A stretch of 64,000 nt of DNA from Cognatundibacterium rugosum (GTDB taxonomy: Bacteria; Pseudomonadota; Gammaproteobacteria; Burkholderiales; Burkholderiaceae_D), in the NCBI RefSeq assembly GCF_014284365.1, contig NZ_JACOGG010000016.1, positions 18,839 through 82,838 on the forward strand, given 5' to 3'. The notes beneath the pieces are model-generated. The model did not search any database. It saw only the letters and a program-made list of their open reading frames with translations, and was not told where the DNA came from. Positions within the stretch are counted from its first letter, which is position 1; each line of letters begins with the position of its first letter. The translations under genes were made by a program, and so were the position numbers. Shown here piece by piece: positions 1 to 8,384 of the stretch.

Positions 1-1
1 G

Positions 2-400
2 AAGTCTCTGAGCGTAATGCCTCTGGGTGTCGCAATGGGCCTGGTGGTTACCACCATGATTTTTGTTCACAACGTCGTCATCGCTTACCCGCTGCTGATA
101 TTGGTTGGCGCCCTGGCCGGTTTTTTTGTCGTACCGATGAATGCCTTGTTACAGCATCGTGGTCATGTATTGATGAGTGCCGGGCACTCCATCGCGGTTC
201 AGAATTTCAATGAAAACCTGTCGGTACTGGTCATGCTGGGCTTATATGCTTTGATGGTGTCACTGAATCTGCATGTAAAAACCGTCATCGTCTTATTCGG
301 CTTATTTGTCGCTGGCACCATGCTGCTGGTGATGAAGCAACATGCGGCAAATCAACGAGAATTTGATTCGCTCTCACTGATAGGCGAACACAAGCACTAA
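2..400 (+). CDS. lplT: Lysophospholipid transporter LplT-like MFS protein (3' part only)
   Basis: Only the last 132 or so codons are in the window; the frame is open to the left edge, so the start is missing. The product is strongly hydrophobic, with about four membrane segments, and carries the LplT-like stretch around VVPMNALLQHRG followed by a QNFNEN motif. Family knowledge: LplT flips lysophospholipids across the inner membrane for re-acylation. The stop codon overlaps the stop of the convergent DUF1853 gene by a few bases. The family assignment is by pattern recognition; another MFS member is possible. Confidence 0.75.
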   Translation, partial: KSLSVMPLGVAMGLVVTTMIFVHNVVIAYPLLILVGALAGFFVVPMNALLQHRGHVLMSAGHSIAVQNFNENLSVLVMLGLYALMVSLNLHVKTVIVLFGLFVAGTMLLVMKQHAANQREFDSLSLIGEHKH

Positions 401-1449
401 TTCCCGCTCCGCACCGACTCGGTCCATGCTGGCATGCCTGAGTCGATGCCGGCTTCAGGCTGAGCTACGACCCCATCCCGTTCAAAACGAAGAGTGCGCG
501 CAGTTGCGGCACGCTCTGTCCAGTTATCCGGAACCACGAAGCCACGCTCGTACTCCCAAGCATAACCAGCCGCATCACGCCTGAGTTTAGCCAACATCAG
601 AGGTGCATCAGAAAGCGCAAATTGCGTACTGATCATCTCGATGACATCCACACCACAGACCGATCGTGCAGCGTCAACCCTGGCGGGTGCCAGCCACTCC
701 AGGCGATCCAGCAAACAGCCTTCCCAGGCTGCTTGATGGCGCAATTCCTGTAATGTCCAGATTTTCCCCTTGCAGTGATCTGGCGCCACACCCGGGAGTG
801 GCAACAAACAATGCGAGTCTGCCTCGCGGTAAAACAACCAGCCTTTAATCAGCGCACCGACCTGATCCGGTGCCTGCCCCAGCTTTACCACAGCCTGAGG
901 CTGCTGCCCGAGGCGCATTTGACTGTGAATAATTTTATGCATCTTGGCACCCAGACTGTCTGCCAGATTGGGGCCCAGATAATCATACACATCCGGCTGC
1001 TGCCCATCACTGTCGCTTGTGGCGGGATGAAATAAATAAAATTTAGTTGCCAGCTCACAGTGTGTCCAGCGCGTGCCTTCTGGAATCAGGAAATCAAACT
1101 CCCCTATTGTTCGGCCTTGTGCATCATGGATCTGCAAGCCACGCCTTGAACCTGGAAACACCAGCTGAAAATAAGCATGCAGCAGATTTTCCGCATACAA
1201 GCCCAGGCGACGCGTTGCTGGTCCGACAAGCAAGCTCTTGAAAGTTTGAGGTGCGTCGACGATACGCCGGATATCTGACAGCAGATCCCGCTCCGATAAA
1301 AAAGCAGCGCTTACATCCGCACCATACCAACACGCCTCTGAACTCAATAAATGCGGAGAAGTCAGCAACCAGATCAACGCACGCAAATCTGGATCAGCAA
1401 CATCTCCCCAGTCTGCGTGAAAAGCTTGCTGAAATTGGATCGCGGTCAT
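397..1449 (-). CDS. DUF1853 family protein
   Basis: 350 aa, soluble, no signal peptide or membrane segment. The N-terminal pattern (DLRALIWLLTSPHLL) and the central block with GEFDFL and HCELATKFYL match the DUF1853 family as I know it. The GEFDFL...E.ATKFYL arrangement resembles a PD-(D/E)xK nuclease core (D...E-x-K), but that is inference. The ATG directly abuts the stop codon of the upstream DNA glycosylase gene, so it is the last gene of a tsaB-rimI-udg-DUF1853 transcription unit. Function is unknown. Confidence 0.8.
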   Translation of the reverse strand: MTAIQFQQAFHADWGDVADPDLRALIWLLTSPHLLSSEACWYGADVSAAFLSERDLLSDIRRIVDAPQTFKSLLVGPATRRLGLYAENLLHAYFQLVFPGSRRGLQIHDAQGRTIGEFDFLIPEGTRWTHCELATKFYLFHPATSDSDGQQPDVYDYLGPNLADSLGAKMHKIIHSQMRLGQQPQAVVKLGQAPDQVGALIKGWLFYREADSHCLLPLPGVAPDHCKGKIWTLQELRHQAAWEGCLLDRLEWLAPARVDAARSVCGVDVIEMISTQFALSDAPLMLAKLRRDAAGYAWEYERGFVVPDNWTERAATARTLRFERDGVVAQPEAGIDSGMPAWTESVRSGN

Positions 1450-2301
1450 TCAGCTCTGCTGCATGACTTGCATCGCCATGCACAAGTCCTGCCAGGCCTT
1501 ACTTTTATCCAGCGGTTTTCTAAGTAAGTAGGCGGGATGATAAGTCGCAATCAGCGGTACGCCCTCAAACGCATGCTGTTTAGCGCGCAACTGTGCAACC
1601 GGCGTATTCATATCCAAGCCCAACAAAGCAACTGCGGCAGTCTTGCCAAGCGCCACGATCACCTGCGGCTGTATCAGCGCAATCTGTCGTCGCAAATACG
1701 GCAGACAGGCAGCAATCTCTTCTGCACTGGGCGGTCTGTCCTTGCCCGCATCGTCGGTCGGTCTGCATTTAACGACGTTAGCAATATAAGCGCGCTGTCC
1801 ACGCTGAACGCCAAGCGCTTTCAGCATATTGTCCAGCAATTGACCGGCTGCGCCGACAAAGGGTTGACCCTGAATATTTTCGTTGTAACCCGGGCCTTCG
1901 CCGACAAACAGCCATGGCGCACGCTGGTCACCAACGCCAAACACTGTTTGCTGACGACCTGCACACAAACCACAGGCACGGCAACCAGCAACCGTCTGCT
2001 GCAATTCAGCCCAATCCATTTGCAATACTGGCGTAGTCAGCACATCAGTCGCTGTCGCCATGGCATCACGCGTCGTCTGTTGCAGCGCCAAACTGATCTC
2101 AGCGTCGACACCAGCATCTGCATCCGCTGACGTGGCAACGGCAAGGCTAACATCCGCTACGTCCTGCGTCTGCATATGGAGCAGTCCGGTATGCACAACT
2201 GCCTCAGGCGCTGTTGCGTTCACACTGACCGGTAACCAGACTGGTCCCAGCCCCATTTCATTCAAATATTTTATTTGCAACAGCGAACTGGTCATGTTCA
2301 C
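1450..2301 (-). CDS. Family-4 type uracil-DNA glycosylase (4Fe-4S)
   Basis: 283 aa. Removes uracil from DNA in base-excision repair. The catalytic domain starts near residue 100 with the CxxC pair (C107, C110), then GEGPG (134-138), the QPFVG uracil-pocket motif, and C179 and C199, together the four-cysteine iron-sulphur set of family 4. A TYHPAYLLR motif near the C-terminus fits the family. The first ~100 residues are an Ala/Thr/Asp-rich extension with no recognised domain, as in many betaproteobacterial members. The start appears to be GTG at 2301, overlapping the rimI stop by 4 nt; an ATG lies two codons in. Confidence 0.88.
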   Translation of the reverse strand: MNMTSSLLQIKYLNEMGLGPVWLPVSVNATAPEAVVHTGLLHMQTQDVADVSLAVATSADADAGVDAEISLALQQTTRDAMATATDVLTTPVLQMDWAELQQTVAGCRACGLCAGRQQTVFGVGDQRAPWLFVGEGPGYNENIQGQPFVGAAGQLLDNMLKALGVQRGQRAYIANVVKCRPTDDAGKDRPPSAEEIAACLPYLRRQIALIQPQVIVALGKTAAVALLGLDMNTPVAQLRAKQHAFEGVPLIATYHPAYLLRKPLDKSKAWQDLCMAMQVMQQS

Positions 2302-2756
2302 GTCTGACTCCTGCGCATAACAATCGCATCTTCGCGCGTATTTTGCTGCGCCGGATAATACGCTTTCCTGCGACCTATCTCGACAAAGCCAGCCTGCTGA
2401 TACACGTGAATAGCACGCAGATTACTGACGCGGACCTCCAGCAACACGGACCCCATACCAGCCTGTACAGCGTGACTGAATATATGATCCAACATCTGAC
2501 GTGCCAGACCTCGGCCTTGATAGGCACTCGCTACCGTTATATTCAGCAAATGCAGCTCATCCACTACTTCCATCACGACGCAATAAGCAATGATGTTTGC
2601 ATCCGTATCGCGCAGGCAAAATGCATCATATCCACTGGTAAACGAGTCTGTAAAATTTCCACGCGTCCAGGGATGGGGGTGCAAGTGCTCTTCAATGGGC
2701 AACAGACTATCCACATCCGCCAAGCTCAGGCGGGAAAGCGCGTATTGCGACACCAT
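2298..2756 (-). CDS. rimI: Ribosomal-protein-alanine N-acetyltransferase RimI
   Basis: 152 aa single GNAT domain. The acetyl-CoA loop is visible as YQGRGLARQ, followed by LEVRVSN and the A.HVYQQAGF motif typical of RimI. Family role: acetylates the N-terminal alanine of ribosomal protein S18. It sits directly downstream of tsaB with a 1-nt gap, a pairing common in proteobacteria, and overlaps the downstream glycosylase start. Length is normal for RimI. Confidence 0.9.
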   Translation of the reverse strand: MVSQYALSRLSLADVDSLLPIEEHLHPHPWTRGNFTDSFTSGYDAFCLRDTDANIIAYCVVMEVVDELHLLNITVASAYQGRGLARQMLDHIFSHAVQAGMGSVLLEVRVSNLRAIHVYQQAGFVEIGRRKAYYPAQQNTREDAIVMRRSQT

Positions 2757-2757
2757 C

Positions 2758-3450
2758 TCAGACCTGCCCCTTCAATGCCCGCTCCGCAGTAGTGAGGGCA
2801 ATTTTATTACGAAGATACAAAGGTTGTGCCTGCGTGGCGGGTTGTGCCAGGCCATGCTTCAGATCCTGCAATGCCAGTTCCGCCACTTCACGTGCATGCG
2901 GCATCACAGACAGTACCGGATAAGGAAAACCATCTGGTACCTGAATACCATTGCCGGCCACCACAGCGACGGCGCCCAGCGAAGCACAGCGACCTGCCAA
3001 CTCCCCCTCTTCCAGACGCAATAATTCAGGCTGAGCCGTTACACTCAGTACACCATTTACATTTCGGTACTGCGCCCAGTAAACTTCCCCCATGCGCGCA
3101 TCAAGCAGACACACCAATTCGCTGTCTGGTGCATGACTGCTGGCAGCCTGCGCCATGGCACGCAAACTCACCACCGGCAGCACGGGTAAATCGGCCGCAA
3201 AGGCCATGCCCTGAACAATTCCGCAAGCGGTACGAATTCCGGTGAAGGCACCTGGACCACAGCCAAATGCCAGCGCATCACATTCGCTCAGTTGTACGCC
3301 AGCCTCTGCCAACAAACTCTGCAATGCGGGTATGATGCCTTTCGAATGCGTTTCTACGCCTGATAATTCACGGATAAAGCGGCCACGCGCGCTGATAATT
3401 GCGGCTGACGCAAACTCTGTTGAGGTTTCTATTGCTAAAATCGTAGTCAT
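2758..3450 (-). CDS. tsaB: tRNA N6-threonylcarbamoyladenosine biosynthesis protein TsaB
   Basis: 230 aa, ASKHA-fold protein. N-terminal ILAIETST, then ETHSKGIIPAL and the GPGAFTGIR motif are hallmarks of TsaB (YeaZ). It partners TsaD/TsaE in forming t6A37 on ANN-decoding tRNAs in the cytoplasm. First gene of the minus-strand unit with rimI, udg and DUF1853. The ATG at 3450 is the only plausible start. It is divergent from the thioredoxin-like gene, leaving ~80 nt for promoters. Confidence 0.93.
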   Translation of the reverse strand: MTTILAIETSTEFASAAIISARGRFIRELSGVETHSKGIIPALQSLLAEAGVQLSECDALAFGCGPGAFTGIRTACGIVQGMAFAADLPVLPVVSLRAMAQAASSHAPDSELVCLLDARMGEVYWAQYRNVNGVLSVTAQPELLRLEEGELAGRCASLGAVAVVAGNGIQVPDGFPYPVLSVMPHAREVAELALQDLKHGLAQPATQAQPLYLRNKIALTTAERALKGQV

Positions 3451-3533
3451 ACGCTTATTTTACTGTGTCCGGGCGGCGCAGGTGGGAATTTCAAGCCTGC
3501 GCTAGCCCCGAATTATTTTCCGAAACCATACCC

Positions 3534-3938
3534 ATGCAAGAACTCAAGGATTTACCAACCCAAATTCGACAATCGCGCTGGCTGGTTGCCTGCCTGTGCG
3601 CTGCCTGGTGCGATACCTGCAATGCCTATCGCACGCAATTTGACGAGCTGGCAAAAAAGCACCCCGATAAATGCTTTGCATGGATAGACATAGAAGATGA
3701 TGCCCATCTGGTCGATGAAGTCGAGATTGAAAATTTCCCCACCCTACTCATACAGGTAGATAGCAACGTGGAATTTCTCGGCACGATGTTGCCCGATACC
3801 GTGCAACTGCACCGGCTGCTGAGCTCCATCGCCAGTGAACTGCAACCTGACCAGATCAGATCCTACAAGCGCAGCTCCCTGAATCAGAGTGCCCCCGACC
3901 ACTGGAACCTGAAGCAACTGATACTGGATCAAGAGTAA
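3534..3938 (+). CDS. Thioredoxin-family protein with CDTC active site
   Basis: 134 aa from the ATG at 3534; the frame is open further upstream but that extension has no thioredoxin similarity. The thioredoxin-fold core is visible: WLVACLCAAWCDTCNAY with the CxxC pair CDTC in place of the usual CGPC, and ENFPTLLI supplying the cis-proline. No signal peptide, so probably cytoplasmic. The last ~35 residues are a charged tail beyond the normal fold. It is probably a thiol oxidoreductase; the partner is unknown. A GC-rich stem (3943-3951 with 3968-3976) follows the stop but has no T-run. Confidence 0.8.
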   Translation: MQELKDLPTQIRQSRWLVACLCAAWCDTCNAYRTQFDELAKKHPDKCFAWIDIEDDAHLVDEVEIENFPTLLIQVDSNVEFLGTMLPDTVQLHRLLSSIASELQPDQIRSYKRSSLNQSAPDHWNLKQLILDQE

Positions 3939-3999
3939 GCAGATCTCCCCCTAGTCGAACTCGCACGGGGGGAGATTCCCTGAATATAAACTCAGAAAC

Positions 4000-4031
4000 G
4001 AAAAAAGGGACTAGATTTGCATCTAGTCCCT
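4000..4031 (-). terminator. Rho-independent terminator of tRNA-Arg unit 1
   Basis: On the minus strand an 11-bp perfect stem (arms 4006-4016 and 4021-4031) with a GCAA tetraloop is followed by a U-tract, immediately 3' of the encoded CCA of the tRNA. Confidence 0.9.
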
Positions 4032-4037
4032 TGAATC

Positions 4038-4114
4038 TGGTGCGGCTGGCAGGAATCGAACCCACGACCCCTTGGTTCGTAGCCAAGTACTCTATCCAGC
4101 TGAGCTACAGCCGC
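4038..4114 (-). tRNA. tRNA-Arg(ACG), copy 1
   Basis: 77 nt including an encoded CCA end. The 7-bp acceptor stem pairs 4108-4114 with 4042-4048. The anticodon arm CTTGG-CTACGAA-CCAAG gives anticodon ACG, the tRNA-Arg whose A34 is normally deaminated to inosine. The T-arm carries GTTCGAATC. Its own -10 (TATACT, complement of 4125-4130) lies 10 nt upstream, and its own terminator follows. Confidence 0.96.
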
Positions 4115-4219
4115 GAAGACAAAGAGTATAGCACGATGCTGAGCTCAATTACCAGCCCCAGCACCCAAAATTCAGAAAATCCACCCCTACCATATACAAG
4201 CCCAGTGCGCAGCACAACG

Positions 4220-4250
4220 AAAAAAGGGACTAGATTTTCATCTAGTCCCT
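4220..4250 (-). terminator. Rho-independent terminator of tRNA-Arg unit 2
   Basis: Same stem sequence as unit 1 (arms 4225-4235 and 4240-4250) but with a GAAA tetraloop, followed by a U-tract on the minus strand. Confidence 0.9.
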
Positions 4251-4256
4251 TGAATC

Positions 4257-4333
4257 TGGTGCGGCTGGCAGGAATCGAACCCACGACCCCTTGGTTCGTA
4301 GCCAAGTACTCTATCCAGCTGAGCTACAGCCGC
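4257..4333 (-). tRNA. tRNA-Arg(ACG), copy 2
   Basis: Identical in sequence to copy 1 across the 77 nt, with encoded CCA and anticodon ACG. It begins exactly 219 nt from copy 1, within a near-identical repeat unit that also carries a TATACT -10 and a terminator, so each tRNA appears independently transcribed. Confidence 0.96.
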
Positions 4334-4438
4334 GAAGACAAAGAGTATAGCACGATGCTAAGCTCAATTACCAGCCCCAGCACCCAAAATTCAGAAAATC
4401 CACCCCTACTACATACAAGCCCAGTGCACAGCACAACG

Positions 4439-4470
4439 AAAAAAGGGGTTAGATTTTCATCTAACCCCTT
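4439..4470 (-). terminator. Rho-independent terminator of tRNA-Arg unit 3
   Basis: A 12-bp stem (arms 4443-4454 and 4459-4470) with a GAAA tetraloop and U-tract. Compared with units 1 and 2, two base pairs are swapped in both arms, so pairing is kept. Confidence 0.9.
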
Positions 4471-4475
4471 GAATC

Positions 4476-4552
4476 TGGTGCGGCTGGCAGGAATCGAACC
4501 CACGACCCCTTGGTTCGTAGCCAAGTACTCTATCCAGCTGAGCTACAGCCGC
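4476..4552 (-). tRNA. tRNA-Arg(ACG), copy 3
   Basis: 77 nt, encoded CCA, anticodon ACG, identical to copies 1 and 2. It is the promoter-proximal member: upstream it has a consensus TATAAT and a TTACTT at 17-bp spacing, whereas the two downstream copies have TATACT within the repeated spacer. Confidence 0.96.
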
Positions 4553-4562
4553 GTAAGCCGTG

Positions 4563-4591
4563 ATTATAGCAAAGACCCTCACGAAAAGTAA
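4563..4591 (-). promoter_or_regulatory. Sigma-70 type promoter of tRNA-Arg copy 3
   Basis: On the minus strand, TTACTT (4586-4591) and TATAAT (4563-4568) are separated by exactly 17 bp, and the tRNA starts 10 nt downstream of the -10. Confidence 0.75.
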
Positions 4592-4609
4592 GTCTTTGCA
4601 CCAACTAAT

Positions 4610-6484
4610 TTAGATTTCGACCTGCGCACCTACTTCGATAACACGGTTGCTTGGGATCTGATAATAATCCGCTGCATCACGTGCATTGCGCGACATCGCC
4701 ACAAACAAGCCCTCACGCCATGCTGCCATACCACTGCCAGGACTGGAGATAATCGTCTGGCGGGAGATAAAATACGAGGTCTCCATAGGCTCAAACGTCA
4801 AACCATGTTGAGCACATAATTCCAGCGCAGCAGGAATATCCGGTTCATTTTTAAAGCCATAAAACACATCAACCTGATAGCAGGCGTTACCCAAGCTGGT
4901 GACCTTCACGCGCTCAGAAAATGGCACCCATGGGATTTCACGGTTATACAGGGTCAGGAACACCACGCGTTCATGCAGGATTTTATTGTGCGAGAGATTG
5001 TGTAATAAGGCATGCGGCACACCATCCGCCTCACCGCGCAAGAACACAGCCGTACCATATACCCGCGTTGGTGGCGACACAAATAAGGATTGCAAAAACT
5101 CTTCTAGCGGGATCGCATGCTTTTTCAGATTGTCAAACACCAGCTCACGCCCACGCTTCCAGGTCACCATCACCGTGAACATCACAATACCCAATACCAC
5201 CGGGAACCAACCACCGTGGAAGAACTTAAGCGCATTAGCCGAGAACAAAGCTAAATCGATGAACAGGAAAAAGCCTGTAGCCAAAATACACAGCAACAAA
5301 TTATATTTCCAGCCGTAGCGAATCACAAAGAATGTCAACAGTGAAGTCACCAGCATCGTGCCCGTCACAGCAATACCATAGGCCGATGCGAGATTGGAAG
5401 AAGATCCAAAACCCACCACAGCAGCGACCACAACAATCAGCTGCATCCAGTTCACAGCCGGAATATAAATCTGACCGATTTCTTTCGCTGATGTGTGCAT
5501 GATTTCCATGCGTGGCAAAATCCCAAGAGAAATTGCCTGCTTAGTCATGGAAAAAGTGCCAGAAATCGTCGCCTGGGAGGCAATCACCGTCGCCACAGCA
5601 GACAAGGCCACCAGAGGATAAATACTCCAGGCACCCAATTGCTGATAAAACGGGTTTTCCGCAGTCGCAGGATTAGACAGCAACAATGCACCCTGCCCCA
5701 GGTAATTCAAAGCCAGCGCCGGAAATACCGCAACAAACCAGGCGAATCGTATTGGTTGACGGCCGAAATGCCCCATATCTGCATACAAGGCCTCAGCACC
5801 GGTAAATGCCAGCACAACCGCAGCAAGCGCAGGGAAAGCCAGATGATAATTTCCCATGAATTGCAGCGCGTAAACCGGATTCAACGCTGCCAGTATCTGT
5901 GGCATCTTCAGAATGTTGTACACACCCATCGCGGCTAATGCAGCAAACCAGATGACCATAATAGGTCCAAACCATTTACCTATCCCGGCAGTTCCTTTGT
6001 ATTGAACCGCATACAGCAAAATCAGCACAACCAGCGTAATTGGCACCACAAACGGTTGGAATGCTGGTGTCGCCACTTCCAAGCCCTCTATCGCAGAAAG
6101 CACTGAAATTGCAGGGGTAATGACCCCATCCCCATAAAACAGTGCGGCACCAAACAAACCCAGCACAAACAGGGTGAAATGCCACTTCGATTTTTTACCG
6201 ACCGATTCCAGTGCCATCGCCGTCAAGGCCATGATGCCGCCCTCGCCGCGGTTATCCGCTCGCAAGATCAAGGTCACATATTTCAGAGCAACAATGATGA
6301 TGAGCCCCCACAAAATTAAGGAGACCACACCAAATAGATTTGCTTCCGTGAGGGGGATTCCATGCTCTTTCGAAAACATCTCTTTCATCGTATAGAGCGG
6401 GCTGGTGCCGATATCACCATAAACAATACCGATTGCAGCCAGCGTCAATCCAGCCATGCTGCTTTTTGCGTGTTGATTTTCCAA
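4610..6484 (-). CDS. kup: Low-affinity potassium transporter Kup
   Basis: 624 aa K+:H+ symporter of the KUP/HAK/KT family. The N-terminal LTLAAIGIVYGDIGTSPLY signature is diagnostic, followed by about 12 membrane segments up to residue ~430 and a soluble C-terminal domain. Length matches E. coli Kup (622 aa). The start is probably the TTG at 6484, preceded by AAGG at 7 nt; the first internal ATG (6457) would leave almost no residues before the signature and has no visible ribosome binding site. Its stop lies ~20 nt from the tRNA-Arg promoter. Confidence 0.95.
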   Translation of the reverse strand: MENQHAKSSMAGLTLAAIGIVYGDIGTSPLYTMKEMFSKEHGIPLTEANLFGVVSLILWGLIIIVALKYVTLILRADNRGEGGIMALTAMALESVGKKSKWHFTLFVLGLFGAALFYGDGVITPAISVLSAIEGLEVATPAFQPFVVPITLVVLILLYAVQYKGTAGIGKWFGPIMVIWFAALAAMGVYNILKMPQILAALNPVYALQFMGNYHLAFPALAAVVLAFTGAEALYADMGHFGRQPIRFAWFVAVFPALALNYLGQGALLLSNPATAENPFYQQLGAWSIYPLVALSAVATVIASQATISGTFSMTKQAISLGILPRMEIMHTSAKEIGQIYIPAVNWMQLIVVVAAVVGFGSSSNLASAYGIAVTGTMLVTSLLTFFVIRYGWKYNLLLCILATGFFLFIDLALFSANALKFFHGGWFPVVLGIVMFTVMVTWKRGRELVFDNLKKHAIPLEEFLQSLFVSPPTRVYGTAVFLRGEADGVPHALLHNLSHNKILHERVVFLTLYNREIPWVPFSERVKVTSLGNACYQVDVFYGFKNEPDIPAALELCAQHGLTFEPMETSYFISRQTIISSPGSGMAAWREGLFVAMSRNARDAADYYQIPSNRVIEVGAQVEI

Positions 6485-6887
6485 TTGCGTACCTTGTAAT
6501 TATTGGTGCATTGCACAATAGGTGATTCCGGTTTGAAATTCAATAGTACAGAATAAAAAAACAAATATATGAAATATTTACGCAACACTGCAAGAAATTA
6601 ACTTTACTTTTACATCTGGTAAGCAGCCTAAGCCTGAGGCTGAGATGAGATCAGGATGTAAGCGCTGCACCGGCAACAGCACTAAGCCAGAAACATGCAG
6701 GGATTCACACCTTCACAGGCATCATTGATGAACGCAACAATACATTCCTGAGGATTTAAAATCACAATGAATTCAAAAACAGTTGGCAATGCCGGACCTA
6801 ACTCTGTGCGAATGACTACATACTCAGAGCAAGATGAGGAGAGGAGGAATTTAAGATGACGAAAAAAGAAGGTAGCCAGCAATACAA
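6485..6887. other. Intergenic region upstream of kup, no gene seen
   Basis: About 400 nt between kup and the tRNA-Ser terminator. It is AT-rich near kup, as expected of a promoter. Short open frames on either strand show no recognisable protein pattern or ribosome binding site. Confidence 0.5.
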
Positions 6888-6917
6888 ATAAAAATGCCCG
6901 CATCAGCGGGCATTTTT
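6888..6917 (-). terminator. Terminator downstream of tRNA-Ser
   Basis: A near-perfect inverted repeat (ATGCCCGC / GCGGGCAT with flanking A/T runs) directly 3' of the tRNA-Ser on the minus strand. T-runs on both sides mean it could work in both directions. Confidence 0.85.
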
Positions 6918-6926
6918 ACGAATCAC

Positions 6927-7018
6927 TGGCGGAGACGGTGAGATTCGAACTCACGATCCAGGTTACCCCAGATGCTTCCTTAGCAGGGAAGTGCCTTCGG
7001 CCACTCGGCCACGTCTCC
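6927..7018 (-). tRNA. tRNA-Ser(GCT)
   Basis: 92 nt including an encoded CCA. The acceptor stem pairs 7012-7018 with 6931-6937. The anticodon arm CTTCC-CTGCTAA-GGAAG gives anticodon GCT. It has the long variable arm expected of tRNA-Ser and a GTTCGAATC T-loop. Confidence 0.95.
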
Positions 7019-7133
7019 ACACTATCACTACAAAGCTGGCGCCTTGCAGCAATCGAGAGCAAGATAATATCTGCTACACCGCTTTTGGTCAACTAGCTGT
7101 CAACACAAAAACAAGTTTTTTTGCAAACGTGGA

Positions 7134-8384
7134 TCAGGCGCTTTCCAGTTCAAATGCTTTATGCAGAGCACGCACTGCCAATTCCATGTACTTCTCATCG
7201 ATCAACACCGAGATTTTGATTTCCGAAGTCGAAATCATCTGGATATTGATACCCTCTTCCGACAAGGTGCGGAACATTTGCGATGCGATACCTACGTGGC
7301 TGCGCATACCAACGCCCACCACAGACACTTTAGATACCTTGGAATCACCAACAATGCTGGTTGCACCAATGTGCTCTTTGACACTACCCTCCAGTACCTG
7401 CATCGCTTTCGCATATTCATTGCGCGGCACAGTGAACGTAAAGTCTGTCTTTCCTTCGACTGACTGGTTTTGGATAATCATATCCACTTCGATATTGGCG
7501 TCAGCAACTGGCCCCAGGATCTGATAGGCGATGCCTGGGCGATCAGGTACGCACAGTACAGTGATTTTTGCTTCATCACGATTAAATGCGATGCCAGTGA
7601 TGGTAGCTTGTTCCATATTTGTATCTTCCTCAAACGAAATCAGTGTGCCGGAAGTTGCTTCCTCTTCCAGCGGCATTAATGGATCCGTCAGCGACGACAG
7701 AACGCGGGTAGGCATACGATAATTGCCTGCAAATTCGACCGAGCGGATTTGCAGTACTTTGGAGCCCAGCGATGCCATTTCCAGCATCTCTTCAAATGTC
7801 ACAGTATTGAGACGACGCGCCTCAGTCACAACACGCGGATCAGTCGTGTAGACACCGTCTACATCGGTATAGATCAGGCATTCTTTTGCCTGCAGTGCTG
7901 CAGCAACTGCGACCGCTGAAGTATCCGAACCACCACGACCCAGCGTCGTAATATTGCCCTTCTCATCCACGCCCTGAAAGCCGGTAATAATCACTACCTT
8001 GCCCGCATCCAGATCTGCCTTGACTTTGGCATCGTCGATGGATGCAATGCGCGCCTTGGTATGGGCGGAATCAGTTTTAATAGCGACTTGCCAGCCAGCA
8101 TAAGAGACTGCCTGCTTGCCGATAGCCTGCAAGGCCAGCGCCAGCAATCCTACCGATACCTGCTCACCGGTGGAGGCGATCATATCGAGTTCACGCGGAT
8201 CAGGCTGTGCATTGAGTTCTTTCGCCAGACCTAACAGACGATTGGTTTCGCCGGACATAGCTGACGGCACCACGACTATCTGGTGACCGGCATCATGCCA
8301 TTTGGCGACGCGCTTGGCGACGTTCTTGATGCGTTCAGTTGAACCCATCGAAGTACCGCCGTATTTGTGGACGATTAAAGCCAT
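7134..8384 (-). CDS. lysC: Aspartate kinase
   Basis: 416 aa from the ATG at 8384, giving the family N-terminus MALIVHKYGGTSM; a 30-residue upstream extension of the open frame lacks similarity and is rejected. Phosphorylates aspartate, the first step toward lysine, threonine and methionine. The kinase domain is residues 1-~240 with KYGGTS, GRGGSDTSAVA and YTDVDGVYTTDPR; two ACT regulatory domains follow (about 265-405), implying feedback control by end products. The length is typical of stand-alone betaproteobacterial LysC. It sits alone upstream of tRNA-Ser. Confidence 0.95.
   Translation of the reverse strand: MALIVHKYGGTSMGSTERIKNVAKRVAKWHDAGHQIVVVPSAMSGETNRLLGLAKELNAQPDPRELDMIASTGEQVSVGLLALALQAIGKQAVSYAGWQVAIKTDSAHTKARIASIDDAKVKADLDAGKVVIITGFQGVDEKGNITTLGRGGSDTSAVAVAAALQAKECLIYTDVDGVYTTDPRVVTEARRLNTVTFEEMLEMASLGSKVLQIRSVEFAGNYRMPTRVLSSLTDPLMPLEEEATSGTLISFEEDTNMEQATITGIAFNRDEAKITVLCVPDRPGIAYQILGPVADANIEVDMIIQNQSVEGKTDFTFTVPRNEYAKAMQVLEGSVKEHIGATSIVGDSKVSKVSVVGVGMRSHVGIASQMFRTLSEEGINIQMISTSEIKISVLIDEKYMELAVRALHKAFELESA

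Larger units (their letters stand above)
4038..4475 (-). repeat. Tandem 219-bp duplication containing tRNA-Arg units
   Basis: Two adjacent near-identical 219-bp units (4038-4256 and 4257-4475), followed by a third tRNA at 4476. Each unit holds a tRNA, a TATACT promoter element, a ~75-nt spacer and the next terminator. Spacer differences between the units are only a handful of bases. Confidence 0.93.

Noticed and set aside
4000..4552. CRISPR-like regular repeats
   Set aside because: Repeats are 219 bp, contain tRNAs with full cloverleaf features and have nearly identical spacers.
3856..4591. Open frames across the tRNA-Arg repeats that look like repeated small proteins
   Set aside because: They translate the tRNA genes; the repeated protein patterns are shadows of identical tRNAs.
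6682..6903. Minus-strand open frame between kup and tRNA-Ser
   Set aside because: It begins inside the tRNA-Ser terminator and shows no protein pattern.
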